Shown here piece by piece: positions 1-8,907 of a stretch of DNA of 64,000 nt. The translations under genes and the position numbers were made by a program. Each line of letters starts with the position of its first letter. The stretch's first letter is position 1. The stretch spans positions 3,122,501 to 3,186,500 of the forward strand of contig NZ_CP093337.1 in NCBI RefSeq assembly GCF_022637395.1, written 5' to 3'. The notes beneath the pieces are model-generated. The model worked only from the letters and a program-made list of their open reading frames with translations, was not told where the DNA came from and did not search any database. Source of the stretch: Shinella sp. H4-D48 (lineage in GTDB: Bacteria > Pseudomonadota > Alphaproteobacteria > Rhizobiales > Rhizobiaceae).

Positions 1-278
1 GCAGCCGAACCGCCCTCCTTCTCCGGGGATAAGCTGCGCTGGAGCCCGCAGCACGCGAGCCGCCATCGCTCCAAGCCGCCACAAACGCGAATCGGGTTGG
101 GCGCGCAGCGGATCGGTTCAGCGGGATCACACCGGCGCGATCACGCCGGCCACATCGCCAGAGAGCCCAGATCGGCGAGGCACGGCGCTTGCCGGTGCTC
201 TCGGGCCTGCTACCGACTAACGCCCCTTTACCCGTCCGCCTTCAACCTCTTTTCACGGCGCATTCCCACTGCTATCCT
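1..278. other. No assignable gene at the left edge
   Basis: Two forward frames stay open from the first base, one to about 221 and one to about 294, and a reverse-strand ATG lies near base 66. None has recognisable protein character, and the composition is low-complexity and GC-rich. It may hold the tail of a gene that starts outside the window, but I cannot say which frame is real. Confidence 0.4.
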
Positions 279-302
279 TTTGACGTTTTCGTAAACGTCA
301 AA
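279..302. promoter_or_regulatory. Perfect inverted repeat, MerR/LiuR-like operator candidate
   Basis: Perfect 10-bp arms, TTTGACGTTT and AAACGTCAAA, flank the 4-base spacer TCGT. The repeat ends 13 bases before the start of the nitronate monooxygenase gene, between a possible -10 (CTATCC, 272-277) and the ribosome binding site. That is where a repressor site would be expected. A related palindrome, TTGACGTTTACGTCAA, lies upstream of fadD at 4101-4116. From memory, the shared core resembles sites of MerR-type LiuR regulators of fatty and branched-chain acid breakdown. The regulator itself is not in the window. Confidence 0.6.
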
Positions 303-315
303 GAAGGACGTCTTC

Positions 316-1278
316 ATGGCCCTGCCCGCGATCCTCAAGGACAAGCTGCGCCTGCCCGTTGTCGCGGCACCGCTCTTCATCATCTCGCACCCTGCACTGA
401 CCATCGCGCAATGCAAGGCCGGGGTGGTCGGCGCCTTTCCCGCGCTCAACGCGCGCCCGGAATCGCAGCTCGACGAGTGGCTGGCCGAGATCACGGAAGC
501 CCTTGCGGCGCATGATGCGAAACACCCCGATCGCCCGGCCGCGCCATTTGCCGTCAACCAGATCGTCCACCGCTCCAACAAGCGGCTGGAGCACGATCTC
601 GCGATGTGCGTGAAGTACAAGGTGCCCATCGTCATTTCCTCGCTGGGGGCGGTGCCTGAAGTGAACGCTGCGATCCACTCCTATGGCGGCATCGTGCTGC
701 ATGACGTCATCAACAATCGCCATGCAAGCTCCGCGATCCGCAAGGGCGCCGACGGCCTGATCGCCGTCGCAGCCGGTGCGGGCGGCCATGCGGGCACGCT
801 CTCGCCCTTCGCACTCGTCCAGGAAATCCGCGCATGGTTCGACGGCCCGCTGCTGCTTTCCGGTGCCATTTCCACCGGCGGCGCCATTCTTGCGGCCCAG
901 GCGATGGGCGCCGACATGGCCTATATCGGCTCGCCCTTCATCGCCACGACAGAAGCCCGCGCCAGCGATGCCTACAAGCAGATGATCGTCGACAGCGCCG
1001 CCGCCGACATCGTCTATTCCAACTATTTCACCGGCATTCACGGCAACTACCTGAAACCCTCCATCGCCGCCGCCGGCATGGACCCGGATCACCTGCCGGA
1101 GGCCGATCCCTCGAAAATGGATTTCGAGACGGCAACATCAGGGGCCAAAGCGTGGAAGGACATCTGGGGCTGCGGCCAGGGCATCGGCGCCGTCCAGTCC
1201 GTTACCCCGACGGCCGAACTCGTCGCGCGCCTGGAGCGGGAATATGCCGCCACCAAGGCCCGCATCGCTGCCGGCTGA
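316..1278 (+). CDS. Nitronate monooxygenase (2-nitropropane dioxygenase family)
   Basis: A 320-residue cytoplasmic flavoprotein of the FMN-binding TIM-barrel family that oxidises alkyl nitronates. The family hallmarks are visible: the N-terminal strand LPVVAAPLF, and the Gly-rich segment GAGGHAG near residue 155, which carries the conserved histidine next to FMN. The length is normal for the class. The ATG is preceded by a purine-rich GAAGGA. The operator-like palindrome directly upstream suggests control together with fatty-acid or branched-chain catabolism, where relatives are often found. The natural substrate cannot be read from sequence. Confidence 0.88.
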   Translation: MALPAILKDKLRLPVVAAPLFIISHPALTIAQCKAGVVGAFPALNARPESQLDEWLAEITEALAAHDAKHPDRPAAPFAVNQIVHRSNKRLEHDLAMCVKYKVPIVISSLGAVPEVNAAIHSYGGIVLHDVINNRHASSAIRKGADGLIAVAAGAGGHAGTLSPFALVQEIRAWFDGPLLLSGAISTGGAILAAQAMGADMAYIGSPFIATTEARASDAYKQMIVDSAAADIVYSNYFTGIHGNYLKPSIAAAGMDPDHLPEADPSKMDFETATSGAKAWKDIWGCGQGIGAVQSVTPTAELVARLEREYAATKARIAAG

Positions 1279-1401
1279 AGCGGGCGCGCACCAGATGGCG
1301 CGGGGAAAAATGCGGAAGTTGAAACTCACCGCTTGAAATCTCCGCGCATAGCGGTTATCAGCGCACCCATTCCGGTCCCGGCACGCTTCGGGACCATGAA
1401 G

Positions 1402-1477
1402 GCCGCTTTAGCTCAGTTGGTAGAGCACGTCATTCGTAATGACGGGGTCACGTGTTCGAGTCACGTAAGCGGCACCA
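1402..1477 (+). tRNA. tRNA-Thr (anticodon CGT)
   Basis: A complete cloverleaf of 76 bases. The acceptor stem GCCGCTT pairs with AAGCGGC, followed by A and an encoded CCA. The D arm is GCTC..GAGC. The anticodon stem CGTCA/TGACG holds the loop TTCGTAA, with CGT in the anticodon position reading ACG codons. The T arm is ACGTG/CACGT with loop TTCGAGT. Confidence 0.96.
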
Positions 1478-1589
1478 TCTTCCTCCCCAAAACATTTATG
1501 ATTTCGACTTGCCGTCAGGCAGACGCAGTTGGTGGTTAAATCCGGTAAACTGTTAGACTCGATCGTCCCCTTTACAGGAGCCTCCTCGT

Positions 1590-1931
1590 ATGAGCGACAC
1601 CTGCCCTATTCCCACGCCTGAACAACGGCGCGCCAACGATATCGTGGAGAATGCCCAGGCGCGGATGATGGATGCCGTCCTGGCAGCGGTTGAGGGTGCT
1701 GCGCGAGAGGTGGAGGAGGCCTGGAAAAGCGACCAGACGTCAGAGGCTCCACCGCCGCAGGACTATTTTGCCGCCGTCGTGCACCAACGCATGTTCCTGC
1801 TTCTGTGCGGCGCCGATGCCGAGCGTATGACGGGTGGCGACCCTGTCATCGCGGGCCATCTCATCGGCAATCAGCAGAAAATCGTCGAGCATTACTGGAC
1901 AGCGAAAGGCGGGAAGGACGCCGCCCCCTGA
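1590..1931 (+). CDS. Hypothetical protein, 113 residues
   Basis: A small soluble, acidic protein that I do not recognise. The N-terminal half is rich in Ala and Glu and probably helical (about residues 12-48). The second half holds a hydrophobic stretch around VHQRMFLLLCGADAERM. There is no signal peptide or membrane segment. A ribosome binding site (AGGAGCC) lies 9 bases before the ATG and supports the start. It stands alone between the tRNA-Thr gene and the BKACE gene on the same strand. Codon use matches its neighbours, so it is probably a real conserved gene of unknown role. Confidence 0.7.
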   Translation: MSDTCPIPTPEQRRANDIVENAQARMMDAVLAAVEGAAREVEEAWKSDQTSEAPPPQDYFAAVVHQRMFLLLCGADAERMTGGDPVIAGHLIGNQQKIVEHYWTAKGGKDAAP

Positions 1932-2007
1932 AACATCCTAGCGGGGCCCCGCCACCTTGCGAACCGTGCGGACGCCGCTAGACTGACGCAGTTACACGGA
2001 GCTTGCG

Positions 2008-2730
2008 ATGATCGTACAGGCCTGTTTGAACGGGGCACGGCCCCACGACTACCATGCGCGCTTGCCCACTACCGCAGACGCCATGGCCGCCGACGGCGCG
2101 GGCTGTATTGCGGCGGGCGCGGCTGAGTTGCACATCCACCCGCGCGGTGCCGACGGACGCGAAAGCCTGGCGGCCAACGATGAAACGATGCTGGCCGTGC
2201 GACGCGCCTGCCCGAGAACGCTCATCGGCGTATCGACGGGCGCCTGGATCGAGGGCGACGTGGAGCGGACGCGGGACTGCATCTCCCGCTGGCGCGTGCT
2301 GCCCGACTATGCCTCGGTCAATCTGTCGGAGCCGGATGCGCCCGCCGTCATCGGATTGCTGCATCATATCGGTGTCGGCGTGGAGGCGGGGCTGGCCACC
2401 ATTGCCGATGCCGAACGGTTCGCTTCACTTGCAGACAGCCACCGCATCTTTCGCATCCTCATAGAGATCGAGGAGCAGGATTTCGCCAGGGCCGATGCGA
2501 TTGCCGATGGTATCGAGCGCGTTCTTGCAAGCGCCAATATTGTCCGGCCGATCCTGCTTCACGGTTTCGACGCGACTGTCTGGCACTTCGTTGCACAGGC
2601 ACACCGGAAACACTGGTCCACCCGCATCGGATTGGAAGACGGGCGCCTGCTCGTGAACGGCGAACAGGCATCCGGAAATGCCGAACTGGTCGGCGCGGCC
2701 GCTGCCATCTATCGCCGAAGCGCAGCGTAA
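2008..2730 (+). CDS. BKACE-family beta-keto acid cleavage enzyme (DUF849), short form
   Basis: A 240-residue member of the 3-keto-5-aminohexanoate cleavage family: zinc TIM-barrel enzymes that transfer an acetyl-like unit from a beta-keto acid to acetyl-CoA or another acyl-CoA. The zinc-binding pair is seen in ELHIHPRGADG near residues 41-51, with the family's AGAAELHIH context. It is shorter than classical members (about 270-310 residues) and belongs to a compact branch. GGAG lies 8 bases before the ATG. No lysine-fermentation genes are nearby, so the original kce role is unlikely and the substrate is open. Confidence 0.8.
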   Translation: MIVQACLNGARPHDYHARLPTTADAMAADGAGCIAAGAAELHIHPRGADGRESLAANDETMLAVRRACPRTLIGVSTGAWIEGDVERTRDCISRWRVLPDYASVNLSEPDAPAVIGLLHHIGVGVEAGLATIADAERFASLADSHRIFRILIEIEEQDFARADAIADGIERVLASANIVRPILLHGFDATVWHFVAQAHRKHWSTRIGLEDGRLLVNGEQASGNAELVGAAAAIYRRSAA

Positions 2731-2752
2731 ACGACGCGGCAAAACTGCATCG

Positions 2753-3898
2753 TCAGCTGGCGTTGCGCCCACGTTCAGGCAGGTCCGGCGTCTGCGGGCG
2801 GGCGTCCAGGCGGATTGCGGCGGGCGGATCCGTGGCCTCGATCTCCCGAATCCATTCACGCCAGATCGCGACCAGCAGCGCCATCAGCACGGGGCCGATG
2901 AACAGGCCGAGGAAGCCCATGGTTTTCACGCCGCCGATCAGGCCGAAGAAGGTCGGCAGGAAGGGCAGCTTGATCGGACCACCGACGAGGCGCGGCCGCA
3001 GCGTCTTGTCGACGATGAAGAGTTCCACCGAGCCCCAGATGAACAGCGCGAGGCCGGCGATGGGCGAGCCGCTGGACACGAGATAGATCGAGACCAGCGT
3101 GAAGGAGAGCGGCGCGCCGCCCGGAAACAGCGCCATGACGCCGGTGAGAACGCCAAGCGTGACGGCCGAGGGCACGCCAGCGATCCAGTAGGCGACGCCA
3201 AGCACGATACCCTCGCCGATGGCGATCAGCGTCATGCCCGTGACGGTGGAGCTGATGGTAGCGGGAACAATGCGCGAGATGCGCTCCCAGCGCATCGGCA
3301 GGATACGCTCGCCGAGACGATCCACCTGGGCGGCGAAGGACTGGCCATCGCGATAGATGAAAAACAGGGCAATCAGCATGAACAGCATGGCGAGCAGGAG
3401 GCCGAAGGCCTTGCCGCCGGCCGCAAGGGCCACGCGGTAGATGTTGCCGATATTGGCGCCGCTGACGATCTGCGTCAGTTCGCCGATGGCGCCGGGATGA
3501 TCGAGGAAGCGCGTCCACTGCATATCGAGCCAGCCGCCGATGACAGGCAGCGCGCCGATCCAGTCCGGCGTAGGCGCGCCCGTGCGATTGGTCTCGACCG
3601 CCCAGCCGATCCACTCGCGGATTTCGTGGAAGGCATAGGTCGACGCGATCATGATCGGCCCGATGATGAAGCCGAGAATGAGGAGGATCGCGATGGAGGC
3701 GGCGAGCGTGCGGTTGCCATTGACCTGTGCGAGCAGGCGCGAATAGAGCGGCCAGCTGGCGAAGGCAATGACGAGGGCCGCCAGAACCGGGACCACGAAA
3801 CCATGGAAGAAGTAAATGCCGGCCAGCACGACGAGGACAAGCAGCCAGCGCGCCGCCGATGTCGGCGAGATGAGCGCCGCTCCGCTCGGGCGCGCCAT
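2753..3898 (-). CDS. AI-2E family transporter (PerM/TqsA-like membrane protein)
   Basis: An integral inner-membrane protein of about 381 residues with roughly eight hydrophobic segments. The first (ARWLLVLVVLAGIYFFHGF) lies near the N-terminus. The C-terminal block (IKLPFLPTFFGLIGGVKTMG..GLFIGPVLMAL) is the diagnostic family pattern. Members export or facilitate passage of small molecules, and few have a proven substrate. I chose ATG 3898 (MARPSG); a TTG at 3943 with GGAG upstream would add 15 residues. The gene converges on the BKACE gene with a gap of about 20 bases. Confidence 0.82.
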   Translation of the reverse strand: MARPSGAALISPTSAARWLLVLVVLAGIYFFHGFVVPVLAALVIAFASWPLYSRLLAQVNGNRTLAASIAILLILGFIIGPIMIASTYAFHEIREWIGWAVETNRTGAPTPDWIGALPVIGGWLDMQWTRFLDHPGAIGELTQIVSGANIGNIYRVALAAGGKAFGLLLAMLFMLIALFFIYRDGQSFAAQVDRLGERILPMRWERISRIVPATISSTVTGMTLIAIGEGIVLGVAYWIAGVPSAVTLGVLTGVMALFPGGAPLSFTLVSIYLVSSGSPIAGLALFIWGSVELFIVDKTLRPRLVGGPIKLPFLPTFFGLIGGVKTMGFLGLFIGPVLMALLVAIWREWIREIEATDPPAAIRLDARPQTPDLPERGRNAS

Positions 3899-4100
3899 AC
3901 CGATCAGCCGGGGCTCATTTCTGCGATGTTCCGATTGCGGCAAACTCGTCTACTCCATTGGGGCCGTGCAGGCCGGGCCTCTAGATAAGGTCTATCCGAA
4001 GAATGTTAAACATATACGTGGTTTTTTCATCGCTGGCGTGGTGAGACGCCGCAGCCGGGCGGCCTCACGAAAAAGCTATCGGGCACGAGACGGGCGATTG

Positions 4101-4116
4101 TTGACGTTTACGTCAA
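4101..4116. promoter_or_regulatory. Palindrome TTGACGTTTACGTCAA upstream of fadD
   Basis: A perfect 6-bp inverted repeat (TTGACG / CGTCAA) around TTTA, 126 bases before the fadD start. Its core TTGACGTTT matches the larger palindrome in front of the nitronate monooxygenase gene at 279-302. A common regulator of both genes is likely. Nothing else in this stretch of about 340 bases upstream of fadD looks coding. Confidence 0.5.
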
Positions 4117-4242
4117 TGTAAGATAGCCATGGTGCTTGATGGCGCCCGCCAAAAGCATCATCTTGTTCGCACCGGACGGTTGGAGGACCATGCGGTGACC
4201 GCAGGACGGACGATGCCCCACGCGCCCACGAGGAGGAACCCC

Positions 4243-5943
4243 ATGTCGGCCATTGAACAGAAGCCATCCACCGAAGCGTCCGGCCGTTTCTGGCTTGCCT
4301 CCTATCCCGAGGGCATGGCCGAAACGATCGCACCGCTTGGCCATTCATCGATCGGCGCTCTGGTGGAAAGCTGCTGCGCCCGCTTCGCCGACCGCCCGGC
4401 CTTCACCAGCATGGGCAAGACGCTCACCTTCCGCGACTTCGACGCAGCCTCCAAAAAGGTCTCGGTCTGGCTGCAGGCGCAGGGGCTGGAAAAGGGCGAC
4501 CGCGTCGCGGTCATGATGCCCAATATCCTTCAGAACCCGGTTGTGATCTTCGGTATTCTGCGCGCCGGTCTCGTCGTGGTCAATGTCAATCCGCTCTACA
4601 CGCCGCGCGAGCTGGAACACCAGCTGAAGGATTCGGGCGCCAAGGCGCTGTTCGTGCTGGAGAATTTCGCCGGCACCGTGGCACAGGTCGTCGCGCGCAC
4701 CGCCGTTCGCCACGTCGTCGTCACGACGATGGGCGACATGCTCGGTCTGAAAGGGCTGATCGTCAATCTCGTGGTGCGCAGGATCAAGAAGCTCGTGCCC
4801 GCGTGGTCGCTTCCGGGACACACACCTTTCAAGCAGGTCATGAGCCAGGGGGCGCAAAACAGCCTGAAGCCGGTGGGCATTTCGCCTGGCGATACGGCCT
4901 TCCTGCAATATACCGGCGGCACGACGGGTATATCCAAGGGGGCGACACTCACCCATGCCAACCTGCTTTCCAACATGGAGCAGATCAAGCTGTGGATCGA
5001 GCCGGTCTTCCGCATCAAGAAGCGGCCCGAGCAGCTCGTCTTCGTCTGTGCGTTGCCGCTCTACCATATCTTCGCACTCACCGTGAACGGGCTGATGGGC
5101 ATCGCGCTCGGCGGCCACAACGTGCTGATCGCCAATCCGCGCGACATCCCGGCCTTCATCAAGGAACTGGGCAAGTACCGCGTCCACATCTTTCCCGGCC
5201 TCAACACGCTGTTCAATGCCATGATGAACAACCCCGACTTCGAGAAGCTGGACTTCTCCGAGCTCGTGCTGACGCTCGGCGGCGGCATGGCGGTGCAGCG
5301 GCCGGTTGCGGAGCGCTGGCAGAAGATCACGGGCTGCGCGGTGACCGAAGGCTACGGCCTGTCGGAAACCTCGCCGGTCGCCACCGCGAACCGCTTCGAC
5401 AGCCCCGATTTCACCGGCACGATCGGCCTGCCACTACCCTCCACCGATATCGAGATCCGCGACGACGAGGGCAAGACGCTGGCGCTCGGCGAGGTCGGCG
5501 AGATCTGCATTCGCGGGCCGCAGGTCATGGCCGGCTACTGGCAGCGGCCAGACGAGACGGCAAAGGTGATGACGCCGGACGGCTTCTTCCGCTCCGGCGA
5601 TGTCGGCTTCATGACCTCGGAAGGCTATACCAAGATCGTCGACCGCAAGAAGGACATGATCCTCGTCTCCGGCTTCAACGTCTTCCCCAACGAAGTGGAG
5701 GAAGTGGCCATGTCGCTGGCCGGCGTGCTGGAATGCGCGGCAATCGGCGTGCCCGACGAACATTCCGGCGAGGCCGTGAAACTCTTCGTCGTCAAGAAGG
5801 ACGAGGCCCTGACGGAGGCCGACGTGAAGGCCCATTGCGTCGCCAACCTGACAAACTACAAGCGGCCGAAATTCATCGAATTCCGCGCCGACCTTCCGAA
5901 ATCCAATGTCGGAAAGATCCTGCGCAAGGACCTCCGGGGCTGA
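4243..5943 (+). CDS. fadD: Long-chain fatty acid-CoA ligase
   Basis: A 566-residue acyl-CoA synthetase that activates fatty acids with ATP and CoA at the membrane for beta-oxidation. The AMP-binding P-loop is seen as YTGGTTGISKGATLTHANL. The motif GYGLSETSP, the hinge/ATP motif (GFFRSGDVGFM) and the C-terminal lysine region (PKSNVGKILRKDLRG) are all present. The open frame extends 38 codons further upstream, but ATG 4243 has a strong AGGAGG 6 bases before it and begins the normal FadD N-terminus. The upstream palindrome suggests control by a fatty-acid or LiuR-like regulator. pgi follows 117 bases downstream. Confidence 0.92.
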   Translation: MSAIEQKPSTEASGRFWLASYPEGMAETIAPLGHSSIGALVESCCARFADRPAFTSMGKTLTFRDFDAASKKVSVWLQAQGLEKGDRVAVMMPNILQNPVVIFGILRAGLVVVNVNPLYTPRELEHQLKDSGAKALFVLENFAGTVAQVVARTAVRHVVVTTMGDMLGLKGLIVNLVVRRIKKLVPAWSLPGHTPFKQVMSQGAQNSLKPVGISPGDTAFLQYTGGTTGISKGATLTHANLLSNMEQIKLWIEPVFRIKKRPEQLVFVCALPLYHIFALTVNGLMGIALGGHNVLIANPRDIPAFIKELGKYRVHIFPGLNTLFNAMMNNPDFEKLDFSELVLTLGGGMAVQRPVAERWQKITGCAVTEGYGLSETSPVATANRFDSPDFTGTIGLPLPSTDIEIRDDEGKTLALGEVGEICIRGPQVMAGYWQRPDETAKVMTPDGFFRSGDVGFMTSEGYTKIVDRKKDMILVSGFNVFPNEVEEVAMSLAGVLECAAIGVPDEHSGEAVKLFVVKKDEALTEADVKAHCVANLTNYKRPKFIEFRADLPKSNVGKILRKDLRG

Positions 5944-6060
5944 CACAGCCCCGGTTAAACCGATTTAATTTTTTCGCGGAAGGCGCGTTTGCGGTCTTGA
6001 TTTGCGCCCTCCAAAGCGACTAGCTAACCGGCATCGTCCCAAGGCCCGAGGAACACGCCG

Positions 6061-7686
6061 ATGAACGCGCTTGTCGAAAAGCTGAAATCCATCGTTCGCG
6101 AGACCAATGCCACAGACATAAGGGCGGCCTTCGCGGCCGATCCGCAACGGTTCTCCCGCTACAGCATCACAGTCGAAGATTTTCTCTTTGATTTCTCCAA
6201 ATGCGCGGTGAACGACGCCGTGCTGGACGGCTTGGAAGAGCTTGCCCGAAACGCCGGCGTCGAGACGAAGCGCGACGCGATGTTTGCGGGCGAGATCATC
6301 AACATCACCGAAGAGCGCGCCGTGCTGCATACGGCGCTGCGCAACCGCGCCAACACGCCCGTCCTCGTCGAGGGCAAGGATGTCATGCCCGACGTCAATG
6401 CCGTGCTTGATGCCATGGGTGCGTTTTCCGACGGCGTGCGCTCCGGCGCCCTGAAAGGCGCGAAGGGCAAGAAGATCACGGACGTCGTCAATATCGGCAT
6501 CGGCGGCTCGGACCTCGGCCCCGTCATGGCGACGCTGGCGCTGGCACCCTATCACGACGGCCCGCGCCTGCACTTCGTTTCCAATATCGACGGCGCGCAT
6601 ATCGCCGATACGCTGAAGCTGCTCGACGCGGAAACGACGCTCTTCATCGTCGCGTCCAAGACCTTCACCACCATCGAGACGATGACCAATGCCGCGACGG
6701 CGCGCAGGTTCATCGCCGACGCGCTGGGCGAGGCCGCGGTCGGCAGCCACTTCTGCGCGGTCTCGACGGCGCTCGACAAGGTCGCGGCCTTCGGCATCGG
6801 CGCCGAACGCGTCTTCGGCTTCTGGGACTGGGTCGGCGGGCGCTACTCGATCTGGTCGGCCATCGGCCTGCCGCTGATGATCGCTATCGGCAAGGAGAAC
6901 TTTGCCGATTTCCTGGCGGGCGGCCATGCCATCGACACCCATTTCCGCACCGCGCCGATCCGCGAAAACATCCCCATGCTGCTCGGCCTGATCGGCTATT
7001 ATCACCGCAACGTGCTGGATTACCCCTCGCGCGCGATCCTGCCCTATGACCAGCGGCTGTCGCGTTTCCCGGCCTATCTTCAGCAGCTCGACATGGAATC
7101 GAACGGCAAGTCGGTGACGATGGATTCCACGCCCGTCGAAGGCCAGACCGGCCCGGTCGTTTGGGGCGAACCCGGCACGAACGGCCAGCACGCCTTCTAC
7201 CAGCTGATCCATCAGGGCACGGCCATCATTCCGGCCGAATTCATGATCGCGGCCAACGGCCACGAGAAGAGCCTGCGCCACCAGCACCAGCTGCTGATCG
7301 CCAATTGCCTGGCGCAGTCCGAAGCGCTGATGAAGGGCCGCACTTTCGCCGAGGCCAAGGCGCAGCTCACCGCCAAGGGCATGGACGAGGCGAAGGCCGA
7401 CCGGATCGCGCCGCACCGCGTTTTCTCCGGCAACCGCCCGTCGATCACCATGGTCCACGACAGCCTGACGCCCTTCGCGCTCGGCCGGCTGATCGCGCTC
7501 TACGAGCATCGTGTGTTCGTCGAAGGCGCGCTCTTCAACATCAACTCGTTCGACCAGTGGGGCGTGGAGCTGGGCAAGGAGCTCGCGACGGGCCTACTGC
7601 CAGTCGTCGAGGGTAAGGAGAGTGCCGCAGGCCACGATTCCTCGACCGCCGGCCTTGTCACCGCACTGCTGAGGGCGGCGAAGTAA
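6061..7686 (+). CDS. pgi: Glucose-6-phosphate isomerase
   Basis: A 541-residue cytoplasmic enzyme that interconverts glucose 6-phosphate and fructose 6-phosphate. Both family signatures are present: [16 protein letters not shown] near residue 258, and [16 protein letters not shown] near residue 491. The phosphate-binding segment [11 protein letters not shown] is near residue 145. Length is normal and GAGGAA lies 8 bases before the ATG. Fructokinase, on the other strand nearby, makes fructose 6-phosphate, so the two genes serve sugar entry in an organism that relies on Entner-Doudoroff metabolism (the general rhizobial pattern). Confidence 0.96.
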   Translation: MNALVEKLKSIVRETNATDIRAAFAADPQRFSRYSITVEDFLFDFSKCAVNDAVLDGLEELARNAGVETKRDAMFAGEIINITEERAVLHTALRNRANTPVLVEGKDVMPDVNAVLDAMGAFSDGVRSGALKGAKGKKITDVVNIGIGGSDLGPVMATLALAPYHDGPRLHFVSNIDGAHIADTLKLLDAETTLFIVASKTFTTIETMTNAATARRFIADALGEAAVGSHFCAVSTALDKVAAFGIGAERVFGFWDWVGGRYSIWSAIGLPLMIAIGKENFADFLAGGHAIDTHFRTAPIRENIPMLLGLIGYYHRNVLDYPSRAILPYDQRLSRFPAYLQQLDMESNGKSVTMDSTPVEGQTGPVVWGEPGTNGQHAFYQLIHQGTAIIPAEFMIAANGHEKSLRHQHQLLIANCLAQSEALMKGRTFAEAKAQLTAKGMDEAKADRIAPHRVFSGNRPSITMVHDSLTPFALGRLIALYEHRVFVEGALFNINSFDQWGVELGKELATGLLPVVEGKESAAGHDSSTAGLVTALLRAAK

Positions 7687-7748
7687 TCCGGCTTTCTGTT
7701 TTGCCGCATTGTCCGATGCCGAAGCGATCCCGCTTCGCCTGGAAATGC

Positions 7749-8834
7749 CTAGCGAAGGCTGAAGCGGCGTGCCGCGAAGGAACCGCGCGGCACGCGGGCG
7801 AGATTGCCCAGAAACTCCAGCGCGCAGGCACGCCAGCTGTAGGTCGCGGCCCGGCTGAGCGCGACATCCTTGGGGATGTCGAGAGCGGCGAGTGCTGCTT
7901 CACGCAGATCTTCCGAAAGAACGCCGGCATCACCCAACACGTCGCGCGGGGCCGTCACCGGGAACGCGGCGACGGGAACGCCGCTGGCAAGCGCCTCGAG
8001 CATGACATTGCCGAACGTATCCGTGCGGCTCGGGAAGACGAAGACATCGGCCGAGGCGTAGACGCGCGCCAAATCCTCGCCGGTCTTGCGGCCGAGGAAG
8101 TGCACATCGGGATAACGCTGGCGCAGAATGGCGAGATCAGGCCCATCGCCGACCACGACCTTGCTGCCTGGCAGGTCGAGACCTAGGAAGGCCGGAAGGT
8201 TCTTCTCCACCGCGACACGCCCGACATTGAGAAAGATCGGTCTTGGCAGTCCGAGATCGCGACGTTTGGCGGGATCAAACAGCTTGGTATCCACGCCGCG
8301 CGACCAGCGCTTGATGCGCACGAAACCGCGCGCCGCCATTTCCGTGCCGAGCGACTTCGTCGCCACCATCATGCCTTCACCGGCATTGTGGAAACGGCGC
8401 AGCCACCAGTAGCTCCAGCTTTCGGGAATGGGCAGGCGGGCGCTGATGAATTCAGGAAAACGCGTGTGATAGGCCGTCGTGAAGGGCAGCCTGCGGCTGA
8501 GACAGGCACGGCGCGCCGCCATGCCGAGCGGGCCCTCGGTGGCTATGTGGATATAGTCGGGCGCGATTGCCTCGATCTCGGCCAGCACGCGCCGCGAGGA
8601 GGCAAGCGCCAGCCGAATTTCGGGGTAGGACGGCAGCGGGACGGTCGCGAACTTTTCCGGCGTGAGGAAGACGACCTCGACCCCCTCCTCCGCCATGGAC
8701 CGCGCCAGTTCCTCCAGCGTGTGCACGACGCCGTTCAGCTGTGGGCGCCAGGCATCGGTGACGACGAGCACGGTGGACGCCCGGCCATTTGTCGGGACAG
8801 GTACAAGCGAATCTGAAGCAGTGTGATCGAGCAT
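7749..8834 (-). CDS. GT4-family glycosyltransferase
   Basis: A 361-residue GT-B fold glycosyltransferase (GT4), similar to bacterial alpha-mannosyl/glucosyl transferases of the MgtA/PimB type that act on membrane lipids. The N-terminal acceptor domain begins TDAWRPQLNGVV and includes HIATEGPLGMAAR. The donor-binding half has NVGRVAVEKNL, VVGDGPDLA and the E-x7-E motif in FPSRTDTFGNVMLEALASG. The open frame runs 94 codons further upstream, but that part overlaps the fructokinase end and is low-complexity. ATG 8834 starts the recognisable protein. Acceptor and donor are not predictable. Confidence 0.83.
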   Translation of the reverse strand: MLDHTASDSLVPVPTNGRASTVLVVTDAWRPQLNGVVHTLEELARSMAEEGVEVVFLTPEKFATVPLPSYPEIRLALASSRRVLAEIEAIAPDYIHIATEGPLGMAARRACLSRRLPFTTAYHTRFPEFISARLPIPESWSYWWLRRFHNAGEGMMVATKSLGTEMAARGFVRIKRWSRGVDTKLFDPAKRRDLGLPRPIFLNVGRVAVEKNLPAFLGLDLPGSKVVVGDGPDLAILRQRYPDVHFLGRKTGEDLARVYASADVFVFPSRTDTFGNVMLEALASGVPVAAFPVTAPRDVLGDAGVLSEDLREAALAALDIPKDVALSRAATYSWRACALEFLGNLARVPRGSFAARRFSLR

Positions 8835-8907
8835 GGCCCCTTTTGACCATGCCGCGATGACAGGGGGATGAAGGGGTGCCAAGCGGCTCCCCTTAGCGGG
8901 ATGTCGC

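Noticed and set aside
7720-7737. Hairpin between pgi and the glycosyltransferase (CGAAGCG / CGCTTCG) as a terminator
   Set aside because: No T-run on either side and a stem of only seven pairs.
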